This document shows positions 1 through 7,594 of a stretch of DNA of 64,000 nt, piece by piece (the stretch's first letter is position 1; each line of letters begins with the position of its first letter). Origin of the DNA: JACDAN01 sp963827705 (GTDB lineage Bacteria; Actinomycetota; Thermoleophilia; Gaiellales; Gaiellaceae); assembly GCA_963827705.1 (NCBI GenBank), contig CAWHBN010000013.1, positions 248,001-312,000 on the forward strand. Direction: 5' to 3'. The translations under genes and the position numbers were made by a program. The notes beneath the pieces were generated by a model. It did not search any database and had not been told where the DNA came from. It saw only the letters and a list, made by a program, of their open reading frames with translations.

Positions 1-32
1 GACGACTGACCGACTGCTCGAGCTGAAGCATG

Positions 33-56
33 GAGGGGGCGCCAAGGCGCCCCCTC
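33..56. terminator. Rho-independent-type hairpin
   Basis: A perfect 11-bp stem (GAGGGGGCGCC at 33-43, complement at 46-56) with an AA loop. It lies just beyond the stop of the minus-strand gene cluster that ends at 87. There is no T-run on either side, only a CT-rich stretch, so strength is uncertain. The 32 bases to its left hold no gene I can support. Confidence 0.55.
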
Positions 57-86
57 TGCTTCTCGGGGAGAGAGTCTCAGGTTGGT

Positions 87-329
87 CTAGGCGGCCCTGT
101 CGATTCGCTCTTCCAGGCGGGCGCGACGGATGATCTCGTCGCGGTTGCCGAAGCGAAGGCGTACGCGGGCTTCGCGGTGCTCGTCCCAGAGCCGGGCGAT
201 GCGATCGTCCAGCTCCTTGAGCTCCGCGGCGAGGACGACGTCCCGTCCGGCGGACAGGCGTTGAAGGAGAACGGCGCGGTCCTCGCTGGCGCGCTCGATC
301 TCGCCACGGATTTCCTGAATCGTTTTCAC
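87..329 (-). CDS. DUF2630-like small charged protein
   Basis: About 80 residues, nearly all helix-forming and highly charged, with a pattern like the DUF2630 family of actinobacteria (a leading helix with an RLSAG-type turn, then a helix containing LDDRIARLWDEHREARVRLRFG). I chose the GTG at 329 because the open frame upstream reads into the metallopeptidase gene and loses helical character. No Shine-Dalgarno sequence is obvious. The function of DUF2630 is unknown; the assignment rests on length and charge pattern and is tentative. It is the last gene of a minus-strand run starting with argF. Confidence 0.55.
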   Translation of the reverse strand: MKTIQEIRGEIERASEDRAVLLQRLSAGRDVVLAAELKELDDRIARLWDEHREARVRLRFGNRDEIIRRARLEERIDRAA

Positions 330-385
330 ACCACTGAAAACGTGGCGCTGAGGCTGGTCATTCCCTCGAGATGTTGAGTTCAGGT

Positions 386-715
386 TCAGCCGTAGCCGAG
401 CTCTTCGATCTGCTTTTCGTCGAGCCCGAAGTAGTGGCCGACCTCGTGCAGGACCGTGATGCGGATCTCCCGGCGCAGCTCTTCCGGATTGTGAAACGAC
501 TCCACGAGCGGGAGCCGGTAGATGACGATGCGGTCCGGAAGCGCGCCGGCCCGGTCCCGCGTCGGGCCCAGTCCGTCGTACCACCCGAAGAGGTCCGGAT
601 CGTCCGGATTCTCGTCCTCGACGACGATCGCGATGTTCTGCAACGCTCGCGCGAGCTCCGGCGGGACGTCGTCGAGCGCGGCCCGGACGTGCCCGGTGAA
701 CTCGTCCTCGTCCAT
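386..715 (-). CDS. Zincin-like metallopeptidase (PF06262 type)
   Basis: A 109-residue protein of the small actinobacterial 'possible zinc metallopeptidase' family. The signature HEVGHYFGLDE near residues 92-102 is the HExxHxxG zinc-binding and catalytic motif; the C-terminus (IEELGYG) follows it immediately, as is usual for this family. It has no signal peptide, so it is probably cytoplasmic. Its ATG overlaps the argF stop by one base (TGATG), which points to translational coupling with argF. The substrate is unknown for the family. Confidence 0.85.
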   Translation of the reverse strand: MDEDEFTGHVRAALDDVPPELARALQNIAIVVEDENPDDPDLFGWYDGLGPTRDRAGALPDRIVIYRLPLVESFHNPEELRREIRITVLHEVGHYFGLDEKQIEELGYG

Positions 716-1638
716 CAGCCGACGACGAGCGCGAGCAGCCCCTTCTGGGCGTGAAGGCGGTTCTCGGCCTGGTCCCACACGGCCGAATGCGGCCCGTACA
801 GGACGTCCTCGGTGATCTCCTCGCCGTAGTGGGCGGGGAGACAGTGGAGGACGATCGCCCCGTCGCCGGCCTGCTTCACGAGCTCGTCGGTGATGCCGTA
901 GCCGTCGAGATCGCGGAGACGCTGCTCCCGTTCCGCGTCCTGGCCCATGCTCGTCCAGACGTCCGTGTAGAGGACGTCGGCGCCGCTGACGGCTTCGGCC
1001 GGATCGTGCGTCACGTCCGCCGTCCCGGACTCACGCGCGATCGCCAGGGCGCGGTCGTCGGGCTCGTAGCCCTCCGGCGTGGCGGCGACGAAGCTCCCTC
1101 CAAGCCTGGCGACGGCGACCATTAGCGACGAGCAGACGTTGTTCCCATCCCCGAGGTAGGCCACCCGCACGCCCTCGATGCGTCCGAGGCGGTCGCGGAT
1201 CGTCAGGACGTCTGCGAGCGCCTGGCACGGGTGCGACGAGTCGGTGAGGCCGTTGATCACGGGGATCGAGGCGTTCTCGGCCAGCTCCTCCACGTCGGCC
1301 TGCGCGAAGGTACGGATCATGATCGCGTCCAGGTAGCGGGAAAGGACCGTTGCAGTGTCCTTGATCGTCTCGCCACGCCCGAGCTGGAGGTCGTCCGAGC
1401 GGAGGTAGAGCGCGTGACCGCCGAGCTGGGCGATCCCGACCTCGAACGAGACGCGAGTGCGGGTGGACGGCTTCTGGAAGATCATCCCGAGCGAGCGGCC
1501 GGGGAGGACGCGCTGCTCGTCGCGCGGTGCGTCCTTGATCCGGGCGGCGGTGTCGAGCACCAGCTCGAGCTCGTCGGACGAGAAGTCCGCCACGCGGGTG
1601 AAGTGGCGTCCTCCGAGCGTGTCCGGCACGGCGAGCAC
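715..1638 (-). CDS. argF: Ornithine carbamoyltransferase
   Basis: Transfers the carbamoyl group from carbamoyl phosphate to ornithine to give citrulline in arginine synthesis. The carbamoyl-phosphate motif STRTR sits in FQKPSTRTRVSFEVG near residue 50, the SHPCQALAD segment follows, and the ornithine-binding HCLPAHYG lies near the C-terminus; about 307 residues fits the family. The frame is open to a GTG at 1659, but a TACGAT box at 1646-1651 (minus strand) lies 7 bases before the GTG at 1638, so I prefer the leaderless start at 1638. Downstream it is coupled to the metallopeptidase gene. No other arginine biosynthesis gene is in the window; a carbamate kinase gene lies 7 kb away. Confidence 0.92.
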   Translation of the reverse strand: MLAVPDTLGGRHFTRVADFSSDELELVLDTAARIKDAPRDEQRVLPGRSLGMIFQKPSTRTRVSFEVGIAQLGGHALYLRSDDLQLGRGETIKDTATVLSRYLDAIMIRTFAQADVEELAENASIPVINGLTDSSHPCQALADVLTIRDRLGRIEGVRVAYLGDGNNVCSSLMVAVARLGGSFVAATPEGYEPDDRALAIARESGTADVTHDPAEAVSGADVLYTDVWTSMGQDAEREQRLRDLDGYGITDELVKQAGDGAIVLHCLPAHYGEEITEDVLYGPHSAVWDQAENRLHAQKGLLALVVG

Positions 1639-1679
1639 GGCGGTGATCGTACTGAGCACGTCGGTTCGGGCCGCGTCCC

Positions 1680-1703
1680 AGTGACTGTCACTAGGACATG
1701 GCC
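1680..1703. repeat. Solitary REP-type palindrome half-element
   Basis: The 24-base stretch AGTGACTGTCACT plus AGGACATGGCC matches the ends of the composite element at 18964-19076 with two differences. It lies between the ECF sigma gene and argF. GTGAC-T-GTCAC is itself a palindrome. It looks like a dispersed copy of one end of the REP family associated with the transposase at 19150. Confidence 0.6.
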
Positions 1704-1708
1704 TATTG

Positions 1709-2302
1709 CTACGGCTCGAGGAGCTCGCGCAGCCTGCCGAGCCCTGCGAACATGCGGCTCTTGACCGTCCCGAGCGGGACGCCGAGGCGCTCGGCGAGCT
1801 CAGACTGCGTGAGGCCGCCGTAGTAGGCGAGCTCGAGGGCCTGCCGCTGATCGCCGGGGAGCTCGGTCAGCGCCGCCTGCACCGCGGCGCGCCGGTCTCT
1901 CAGCACCGCATCCTCGTCGACCGGGCCGACGGACGGCTCGGGAGCGACTTCCAGTGGCTCGCTGCGCCGGCTCTGCTCCCGGCGCACGAGGTCGACGGCC
2001 CGCCGGTGCACGACGGTGAGGATCCAAGTCGACGGCTTCGCCCGCTCTCGCTTGTAGGCATCGGCCGAGCGCCAGACGGCGAGAAAGGCTTCCTGGACCG
2101 CGTCCTCGGCGAGCGCGCGGTCGCGCAGGATCCGGAAGGCGAGTCGGAAAGCGAGGCGGCCGAAGCGGTCGTACAGCACGCCGAGGGCGTCGTCGTCGCC
2201 GCGGCCGACGGCCTCGAGCACCTGCTCGTCGGAAGGCTCCCGAGCCGCCTCGGACTCCTGCCGGCCGACGGCGGGTGAGAGCGTGACGGCGTATTCAGAC
2301 AT
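1709..2302 (-). CDS. ECF RNA polymerase sigma factor (SigK-like)
   Basis: A 197-residue sigma-70 family protein. Region 2 spans about residues 40-105 (DRFGRLAFRLAFRILRD, then AEDAVQEAFLAVWR) and region 4 about 140-190, with a clear helix-turn-helix (LTQSELAERLGVPLGTVKSR). It directs transcription of a small regulon and is held inactive by the anti-sigma factor encoded just upstream; the two reading frames overlap by eight bases. The promoter motif shared by the anti-sigma gene and the DUF4331 gene has a CGAAT -10 box, like known SigK targets. I infer that this sigma factor recognises both. Confidence 0.93.
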   Translation of the reverse strand: MSEYAVTLSPAVGRQESEAAREPSDEQVLEAVGRGDDDALGVLYDRFGRLAFRLAFRILRDRALAEDAVQEAFLAVWRSADAYKRERAKPSTWILTVVHRRAVDLVRREQSRRSEPLEVAPEPSVGPVDEDAVLRDRRAAVQAALTELPGDQRQALELAYYGGLTQSELAERLGVPLGTVKSRMFAGLGRLRELLEP

Positions 2303-2924
2303 CTGCGCTCATCAAGATGGCGCTCGTCGGCTGGTCGGAGCCCGCAGCGTCTTCGAGCGTGACGGCGACGGTGTTCCCGGGCTCGACCGACTCGTCGAGC
2401 GGGACGTGGCGACAGCCGCCGGCGAAGAGGCCCGCGGGCCGCGGCCGGTCGTCCTCGATCACCCAGGCCTCGTACGCCTTGCCCGCGGGCGGATCGTCCA
2501 GGCACGCGACCAGGGTTGCCTCGCCGCCCTCGAGGACGAGGCTTCCGCCGCCGTCCATCGCCACCACACGCGGCTGAGCGTCCCGGAGCGAGTTCGCCCA
2601 GAGGCCGAGACCCACGGCCGCGCAGGCGGCGGCGACCGCCGCAACAGCCGTCGCCGGCAAGAGCCAGCGCCGGCGCATCGGGACGACCGTCGCCGTGCGC
2701 GGCTCCGCCTTGGCGGCCTCGAGGATTCGCTCACGGAGATCCGGCGAGGGCTCCGGGCCTTCGGCGCCGTAGGCGAGCTCGCCGGCAATCTCACGCAAGG
2801 TGGCCACCTCCTCGCGGCATCGGTCGCACGTGTCGAGGTGCCGCTCGTACGTCCAGCGGTCCTCGGGGTCGAGGGCGTCGAGCGCGTACGCGGCGGCTTG
2901 CTCGTGGATCTCGGACTGGGCCAT
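2295..2924 (-). CDS. Anti-sigma-K factor (RskA family, zinc-finger N-terminus)
   Basis: A membrane-anchored regulator that binds the ECF sigma factor. The N-terminus starts MAQSEIHEQAAAYALDALD and contains the H-x3-C-x2-C zinc anti-sigma motif (HLDTCDRC). A single membrane segment lies near residues 85-108 (LLPATAVAAVAAACAAVGLG), followed by an extracytoplasmic RskA domain of about 100 residues (YEAWVIEDDRPRPAGLF). I chose the ATG at 2924 rather than 2933 because the candidate -10 box ends at 2937, too close for a start at 2933. The frame is open much further upstream, but that part encodes the UreH-like transporter remnants. Confidence 0.9.
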   Translation of the reverse strand: MAQSEIHEQAAAYALDALDPEDRWTYERHLDTCDRCREEVATLREIAGELAYGAEGPEPSPDLRERILEAAKAEPRTATVVPMRRRWLLPATAVAAVAAACAAVGLGLWANSLRDAQPRVVAMDGGGSLVLEGGEATLVACLDDPPAGKAYEAWVIEDDRPRPAGLFAGGCRHVPLDESVEPGNTVAVTLEDAAGSDQPTSAILMSADV

Positions 2925-2936
2925 GCTGTTCATTCT

Positions 2937-2963
2937 TATTCGCACAGCCCAGCCCGATGGTTC
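2937..2963 (-). promoter_or_regulatory. Candidate ECF promoter of the anti-sigma/sigma pair
   Basis: Read on the minus strand: GAACC, 16 bases, CGAATA, ending 12 bases before the anti-sigma ATG at 2924. The same GAACC-N16-CGAAT pattern precedes the DUF4331 gene at 7566-7592. The -35 GAACC is typical of ECF promoters and the CGAAT -10 of the SigK group. The shared motif and identical spacing suggest autoregulation. Confidence 0.7.
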
Positions 2964-2968
2964 ACGGC

Positions 2969-3652
2969 TCAGAACGGGTAGGGAGCAAGTGCCCACGCGG
3001 CCGCGCCGTACCAGCAGGCGAACGCCAGGCTCGCCAACCCGAACGCCGGTGCGACGGCGGCGAACGACGCCTGCATTGGCCGAGTCGAGAGGCCGAGGCC
3101 GAACCCGCCGAGAGCAGGGCCATGGACACGCGGTGAAGATCGCCAGCAGGGCAAGGGCGACAACCCCAGCGCCTGCGACTCGATCGAGGCGACGAGGAGG
3201 ACACCGACGCCGGCGCTCCGCCCATGCCGTGAACGAGCCCGATGCCGAACGCGCTGAGCGTGGCCTTCCTCGGTGCGGGTGCGAGTGCTGGGCCTGGAGG
3301 CGGTACACGCCTTGCCGCCAGCGAAGGACGAGCCGGACGGCCAGGTAGGCAATCACGAAGGCGATCGCAGTCTCGGCCGCTTGTTGTGCGCGCTCCGGGA
3401 GGTACTTGTCGAGCAGGAGAATCGGGATCCCGAACGCGAAGAGCGTCAGCGCGTGGCCGAGCCCCCAGGCGGCTCCGAGTCGGCTTGCGGCTTTGGTCGC
3501 ACCTTCTCCGGCGCCCACAACAAGGGTGGTCACGGCCGCGAGGTGGTCGGGATCCGTCGCGTGACGGAGCCCGAGCAGCACGGCGACGAGGAGGACGAGC
3601 CAGACGGCGGCCCGTCCGAAGAAGAAGCAAGGAGGTCGTCGAGTCCGAACAT
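2969..3652 (-). pseudogene. UreH/HoxN-like nickel-cobalt transporter, six frameshifts
   Basis: Read piecewise across frames this is one membrane transporter of about 229 residues. It begins MFGLDDLL, then a metal-transporter motif RHATDPDHLAAV (HX4DH type), then FGIGLVHGMGG, SAGVGVLLVASIES, VVALALLAIFT, VSMALLSAG and a C-terminus ending WALAPYPF. Each piece needs a one-base correction, near 3629, 3270, 3218, 3171, 3133 and 3107, and every one is a missing base. One lies in a run of four Gs (CTGGGGTTG) where five would restore the frame. With six added bases the length is divisible by three. Sequencing error is the simpler reading; a decayed gene is the alternative. It lies 13 bases after the NicO gene and is probably its operon partner. 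Confidence 0.8.
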
Positions 3653-3665
3653 GGTGCAGTCCTTT

Positions 3666-5000
3666 CTACGTGATGGTGGGTAGGGATCGGACGGTCATGA
3701 CGAGGCCGAGGGCGACGATCGCGAACGCGCTTGCCGCTGGAAGCGCGCGCACGATCGCGCCCTCGAGGGTGAGGCGCCCGAACAGCCGTCTGGCTGAGAC
3801 GGCGAGCAGGCCGATGCCGGTGACCACCGACGCGAGCCCGAGGCTGAACGCGACGATGAGCAGCAGCCCGAAGCCCACCCTGTGGAGCGAGATCGCGGCC
3901 AGCAGTACGACCAGTGCGGTCGGGCAGGGGAGGATCCCGCCCGAGATTCCGACCGCGACCAGCCCACGGCTGGAGCCGTGGTCGTGCGGATGGTCGTGGT
4001 CGTGATGATGATGGCCGTGCCGGTGTGCCCGGTCGTGGGCCAAGTCGAGGTAGCGCCGCCGGAGCACCGTGACGCCGACGCCGACGACCAGCAGCGCCGA
4101 GACGAGGTTCAGCCAGGGGTAGAGGTCCTCCGGGACGATCAGCTCGGAGAGCGCGAGCGTGACGATGCCGAGGGCGAACACGCCGATGGTGTGCGTCACC
4201 GTCACGATCCCGCCCAGCGCGAACGCATGGCGGGCCTTCCCTCGTGTGCCGACCAGGTAGGCGGCCACGATCGCCTTGCCGTGACCAGGCGTGAGCGCGT
4301 GCGCGGCGCCCCAGAAAAGCGCCAGCACGAGGGAGAGGAGGACGATGCCCGGAGTCAGCTCCTGGTCGACGAGGGACTCGAACCCTCCGCCACCGCTCTC
4401 ACGCGGGCCGCGCGAGCCGAGCTGTGGAGGACTTCCCTCGCCTTCGCCCGGAACGAGCCCGACGCGGGCCGTCGTCGTGCTCGCGGGATCGGCGAGGAGG
4501 TCTCGGGGATACGCACGGAGTGCATCGCTGACGCTCCGCGCCGGGACCGTCGAGGAGACGATCCGCCCTCCGGCTTCCGCGCGAGCGACGACTTCCTTCC
4601 AGCCGAGGCGACGAGCGAAGTTCCGGTCCTCGAAGGTGAGGCGCCTGCCGCTCGGGCCGGCGTCGTAGACGGCGTCGAACCGCAGCGTCTCGAGTCCGCC
4701 TGCTCCCGGCGTCCGCTCGACCTGCCGGTCGCGAACCTCGAGCCGGCGGCGTTGTCCGTCCACGGCGAGGTCGAGGCCTCGAGCCAGCCGGGCGGCAGCA
4801 TCCGGCTGCCGAAGCCGCTTCCCTTCCTGGAAGGTGGGGATCTCGGCGAGATCAACGGCGTAGTGCAGGTAGATCCGGTTGCCGGACAGCTCGATCCCGG
4901 CGTAGTGGTTGACCGTGAAGTTGCCGAGCGGGTGGGCCGAGGCCGCACCCGGAGCGAGGAGCGCAAACGCAGCGAGGATCAGCAGGAGGAGCCGCCTCAT
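3666..5000 (-). CDS. NicO/RcnA-type nickel-cobalt exporter with His-rich loop
   Basis: A 444-residue membrane protein. It has a signal peptide (ending about GAASAHPLG), an extracytoplasmic domain to about residue 210, then six or so membrane segments. NicO motifs are clear: HALTPGHGKAIVAAYLVGT in the first transmembrane half and GISGGILPCPTALVVLL in the second. Between them is a histidine-rich loop (HRHGHHHHDHDHPHDHG), a likely metal-binding region. Its ATG overlaps the true stop of the TPR gene (ATGA at 4997-5000), so the two are translationally coupled. The metal is inferred from the family. Confidence 0.9.
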   Translation of the reverse strand: MRRLLLLILAAFALLAPGAASAHPLGNFTVNHYAGIELSGNRIYLHYAVDLAEIPTFQEGKRLRQPDAAARLARGLDLAVDGQRRRLEVRDRQVERTPGAGGLETLRFDAVYDAGPSGRRLTFEDRNFARRLGWKEVVARAEAGGRIVSSTVPARSVSDALRAYPRDLLADPASTTTARVGLVPGEGEGSPPQLGSRGPRESGGGGFESLVDQELTPGIVLLSLVLALFWGAAHALTPGHGKAIVAAYLVGTRGKARHAFALGGIVTVTHTIGVFALGIVTLALSELIVPEDLYPWLNLVSALLVVGVGVTVLRRRYLDLAHDRAHRHGHHHHDHDHPHDHGSSRGLVAVGISGGILPCPTALVVLLAAISLHRVGFGLLLIVAFSLGLASVVTGIGLLAVSARRLFGRLTLEGAIVRALPAASAFAIVALGLVMTVRSLPTIT

Positions 5001-6197
5001 GCGAGAGCCCTCCTCGCGACCGGTGCCCAGATGGGCGAGAAGTTCGGGTCGGTGCGAGCGCCTGCCGGAACAGCCGCTGAGCCGCCGCCTTCCGGCCGAG
5101 ACAGCTTTCGATCATCCCGCGGTGGAAGTAGCGGTGCCCGTCCGGGAAGCGGAGGGCCTGGTCCGAATACCGAACCGCCTCCTTGCACCTTCCGTTTCGG
5201 ACGAGTGCCCACGCGAGGACCTCGCTCGCCTCCGTGCCCGGACGCGCTGCGCGTACCCGCGCCGGGCCAGAGCGAGCGAGCCGGGCAGGTCGATCCCGTG
5301 CTCGAGCTGGAACATCGCCCGGTCGACGTCGGTGTCGACGCCGTTCGCGGCCAGCTGCTTCTCTTGCCGCCGCACGAGGTCGTACGCCTTCCTTGCCGCC
5401 TTCGGCTTCCCGGTGACGGTGTAGATGTCGCCCAGCGAAGCCGCGAACTCCGGCGAGAACCGGTTCGCGACCGCTTGCCGCTGGAGGGCGATCGCCCGCT
5501 TCAGGTTCCCGCGCGCGGCCTCCGTCTCGCCCCACGCTTCGAGCGAGTGGATTGCCGGGCGAGACGGCGAGCGCATTGCGGAAGTGGCCGGCGGCGGCCG
5601 CGAACCGGAGGTCGCCGCGGTCGAGCCGTCCCAGCTCCGTACGTACAAGAACCCCCGTGTCTCCGCATCCACGGCGGAGTCGAGGGCGAGGTGGATCGTG
5701 CGCCGGGCCGAGTCGCTCCCGCCGAGGGCCGCCTGAGCCTGCGCGACTCGCGAATACGCTGCGATGCTCGGCTTCAGCTCCGCCATCCGCTCGTAGGCGC
5801 GGTAGCCCGCCTCGAAGCGGCCGAGCTCGACGAGGGCGTCGCCCATCACGCCGTAGGCAAGGGCCATGTCCGGTGCCAGAGACCGGACGCGTCTCGCGAG
5901 GGCAAGGCCCTCCCGGAAGTGGTGGCGGGTGTTCGCGAGCGACGCCAGGCCGATCAGCGCCCTGACGTCGTTCGGATCCTGCGCGAGCGCCTGTCGCAGC
6001 GCCCGCTCGGAACGGGTGTAGTGCGTCGGCTCGCCGGTGCGGCGGGCCTGGCTCTGCTCCTCGAGGCCGGCTCGGACGAGCTGGTTTGTCGGGGTCCTCG
6101 AGGTCTCCTCGCCGCTCATGCGCAGAGAGCCTCCGACGAGGAGGGCGGTGGCGGCTATCGCCGCCACCGCTGCCCCGGTCAGCGTCCGCCGTGTCAC
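4997..6197 (-). CDS. Tetratricopeptide-repeat exported protein, four frame shifts
   Basis: Starts with GTG overlapping the DUF4331 stop (GTGA), with an N-terminal membrane or signal segment (VAAIAATALLVGGSL), then TPR-like helix pairs (DPNDVRALIGLASLA, PDMALAYGVMGDALVELGRF, SPEFAASLGDIYTVTGKPKAAR). The uninterrupted frame runs only to 5112. Homology-like sequence leaves the frame near 5641, returns near 5550, leaves again near 5250 (TEASEVLAWALVRNGRCKEA) and near 5070, and ends NFSPIWAPVARRALA with a stop overlapping the NicO start. Three missing bases and one extra restore a length divisible by three. It is probably a scaffold on the outer face of the membrane; its exact role is unknown. Confidence 0.8.
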
Positions 6198-7513
6198 GGC
6201 TTCTGCTGGCCCTTTGCGTTGTCGAACCCGCTCGGCGGGTCGTTCTCGTACGGGAAGAAGCCCAGGTTCGGGACGTCGTTCCCGTCGACGCCGTCGCCGA
6301 GGAGGTCGCCGGCCGGGTGTCCCTTGAGCTTTCCGGCGACGGCGCGCTCGGCGATGTCGACCACGTCGTCGGTCAACCGGCGCCCGTTCGGGAAGCCGGC
6401 CAGGTCACCGCCGAAGACGCCGAGCCTGTTTGGCATCGCCGTCGGCGGGATGGAGAGGTTGATCCGCAGCATGTCGGCGAGCTTCGGCCCCGTGTTGTTC
6501 AGGCCGGGCACGCCGGTCAGCAGCACGGCGACGAGGTCGTCACGGTTCGTCTCCGGGACGCCGAGGCCGTACAGCTGGTTGATGACCGCCGCGAGGATCG
6601 GCGTTCGGTAGTACTGCTGGAACTGAGCATCCGTGGCCGGGCTCAGGCGGTTCCACTTGTCCTTGAGTTTGGTCGGGATGATCACTTCGTTGATCAGCGG
6701 GTTCCCGAGCCGGGAGACCTGCACCCACTGCTTCTCCTCGGACAAGCGGCGGACGCCGTTGCGGCGGTACTCACGGATCTTCACGCGAGGCCGCTCCGTC
6801 GTCGCCCAGACGCCGACCGTGTGATCGGAGTCGTCGAGCTGCGAGATCGGGATCTGAAGCGCGATCCCGTGGGTTGCGTAGTTGGCGAAGAAGTCCTTGC
6901 CTCCGCCCATGTTGCCGGTGCCCTTGCGGATCGCGACGAGATCGAAGATCGCGCCGATGTCCGCGAAGAACGCGTCCTCACGCTGGCCGGCGAAGACCTT
7001 GCCGCCGCCGTTGAGGTTCATGACCGCTGCGGCGGCCAGCCGCCGGTAGTTCGGCGTGGTGCGCGGGCCGATGTTGTTCGGCGGAGTCACGCCGCGCGCG
7101 ACGACGGTCTCGTCGCCGCGGACGACCTTCGTGACCGTGTAGTCCTGCACCGTGTTGCCGAGGAAGAGCGTCTCCTCGCGGTTCTTGAACCGGAACCGGT
7201 AGGTGACGTCAGCCTTGCCATCGCCGCTCCGGTCGATGTTGATCGCGTACCGGGCCCGCTGCGAGAAGCGGTACCAGTTCGGCCCGGCTGCCGGATCCTC
7301 TGCTGGGATCCAGTTGGCGATCACCGTCAGCTGATTCGGCGCGTCCAGGCTCCTGAACGCGTAGACGTCGGTCGTGTCGGCCGTCGGATCCTCGGCGATC
7401 AGCGGCGCTTCGCGGTGACTCGACGCCTGGCCCGCCTCGGGGGCGAGCGCTCTGACGCTGAGTACCGCTGCGGCGACCGCGATCCCGACGATCGCGAGTA
7501 CGAGCATGCGCAT
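6194..7513 (-). CDS. DUF4331 family secreted protein
   Basis: A 439-residue protein with an N-terminal signal or anchor segment (LVLAIVGIAVAAAVLSVRAL) followed by the hallmark DUF4331 start SSHREAPLIAEDPTADTTD and VYAFRS. The rest is a beta-rich extracytoplasmic domain with family-typical pieces such as NWYRFSQRARYAINID and DDVVDIAERAVAG. The biochemical function of DUF4331 is not known. It has a good Shine-Dalgarno sequence (AAAGGAG, 10 bases upstream), and 53 bases upstream lies a candidate ECF promoter. It is the first gene of the cassette ending in the sigma factor. Confidence 0.9.
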   Translation of the reverse strand: MRMLVLAIVGIAVAAAVLSVRALAPEAGQASSHREAPLIAEDPTADTTDVYAFRSLDAPNQLTVIANWIPAEDPAAGPNWYRFSQRARYAINIDRSGDGKADVTYRFRFKNREETLFLGNTVQDYTVTKVVRGDETVVARGVTPPNNIGPRTTPNYRRLAAAAVMNLNGGGKVFAGQREDAFFADIGAIFDLVAIRKGTGNMGGGKDFFANYATHGIALQIPISQLDDSDHTVGVWATTERPRVKIREYRRNGVRRLSEEKQWVQVSRLGNPLINEVIIPTKLKDKWNRLSPATDAQFQQYYRTPILAAVINQLYGLGVPETNRDDLVAVLLTGVPGLNNTGPKLADMLRINLSIPPTAMPNRLGVFGGDLAGFPNGRRLTDDVVDIAERAVAGKLKGHPAGDLLGDGVDGNDVPNLGFFPYENDPPSGFDNAKGQQKP

Positions 7514-7565
7514 TGTCTGCGGCTCCTTTCGGTTCGGCGCCGGACTGGCGCCTGGGGTCGCCGCT

Positions 7566-7592
7566 GATTCGGCGCGCCCGTCGGACCGGTTC
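7566..7592 (-). promoter_or_regulatory. Candidate ECF promoter of the DUF4331 operon
   Basis: Minus-strand GAACC, 16 bases, CGAATC, in the gap between the cyclase gene stop (7595) and the DUF4331 ATG (7513). It has the same elements and spacing as the motif in front of the anti-sigma gene, leaving a leader of about 45 bases that carries the Shine-Dalgarno sequence. Confidence 0.7.
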
Positions 7593-7594
7593 GG

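Noticed and set aside
3882..6611. 909-codon open frame on the plus strand
   Set aside because: It is antisense to the NicO and TPR genes, has no domain signature, and arises from high-GC codon bias.
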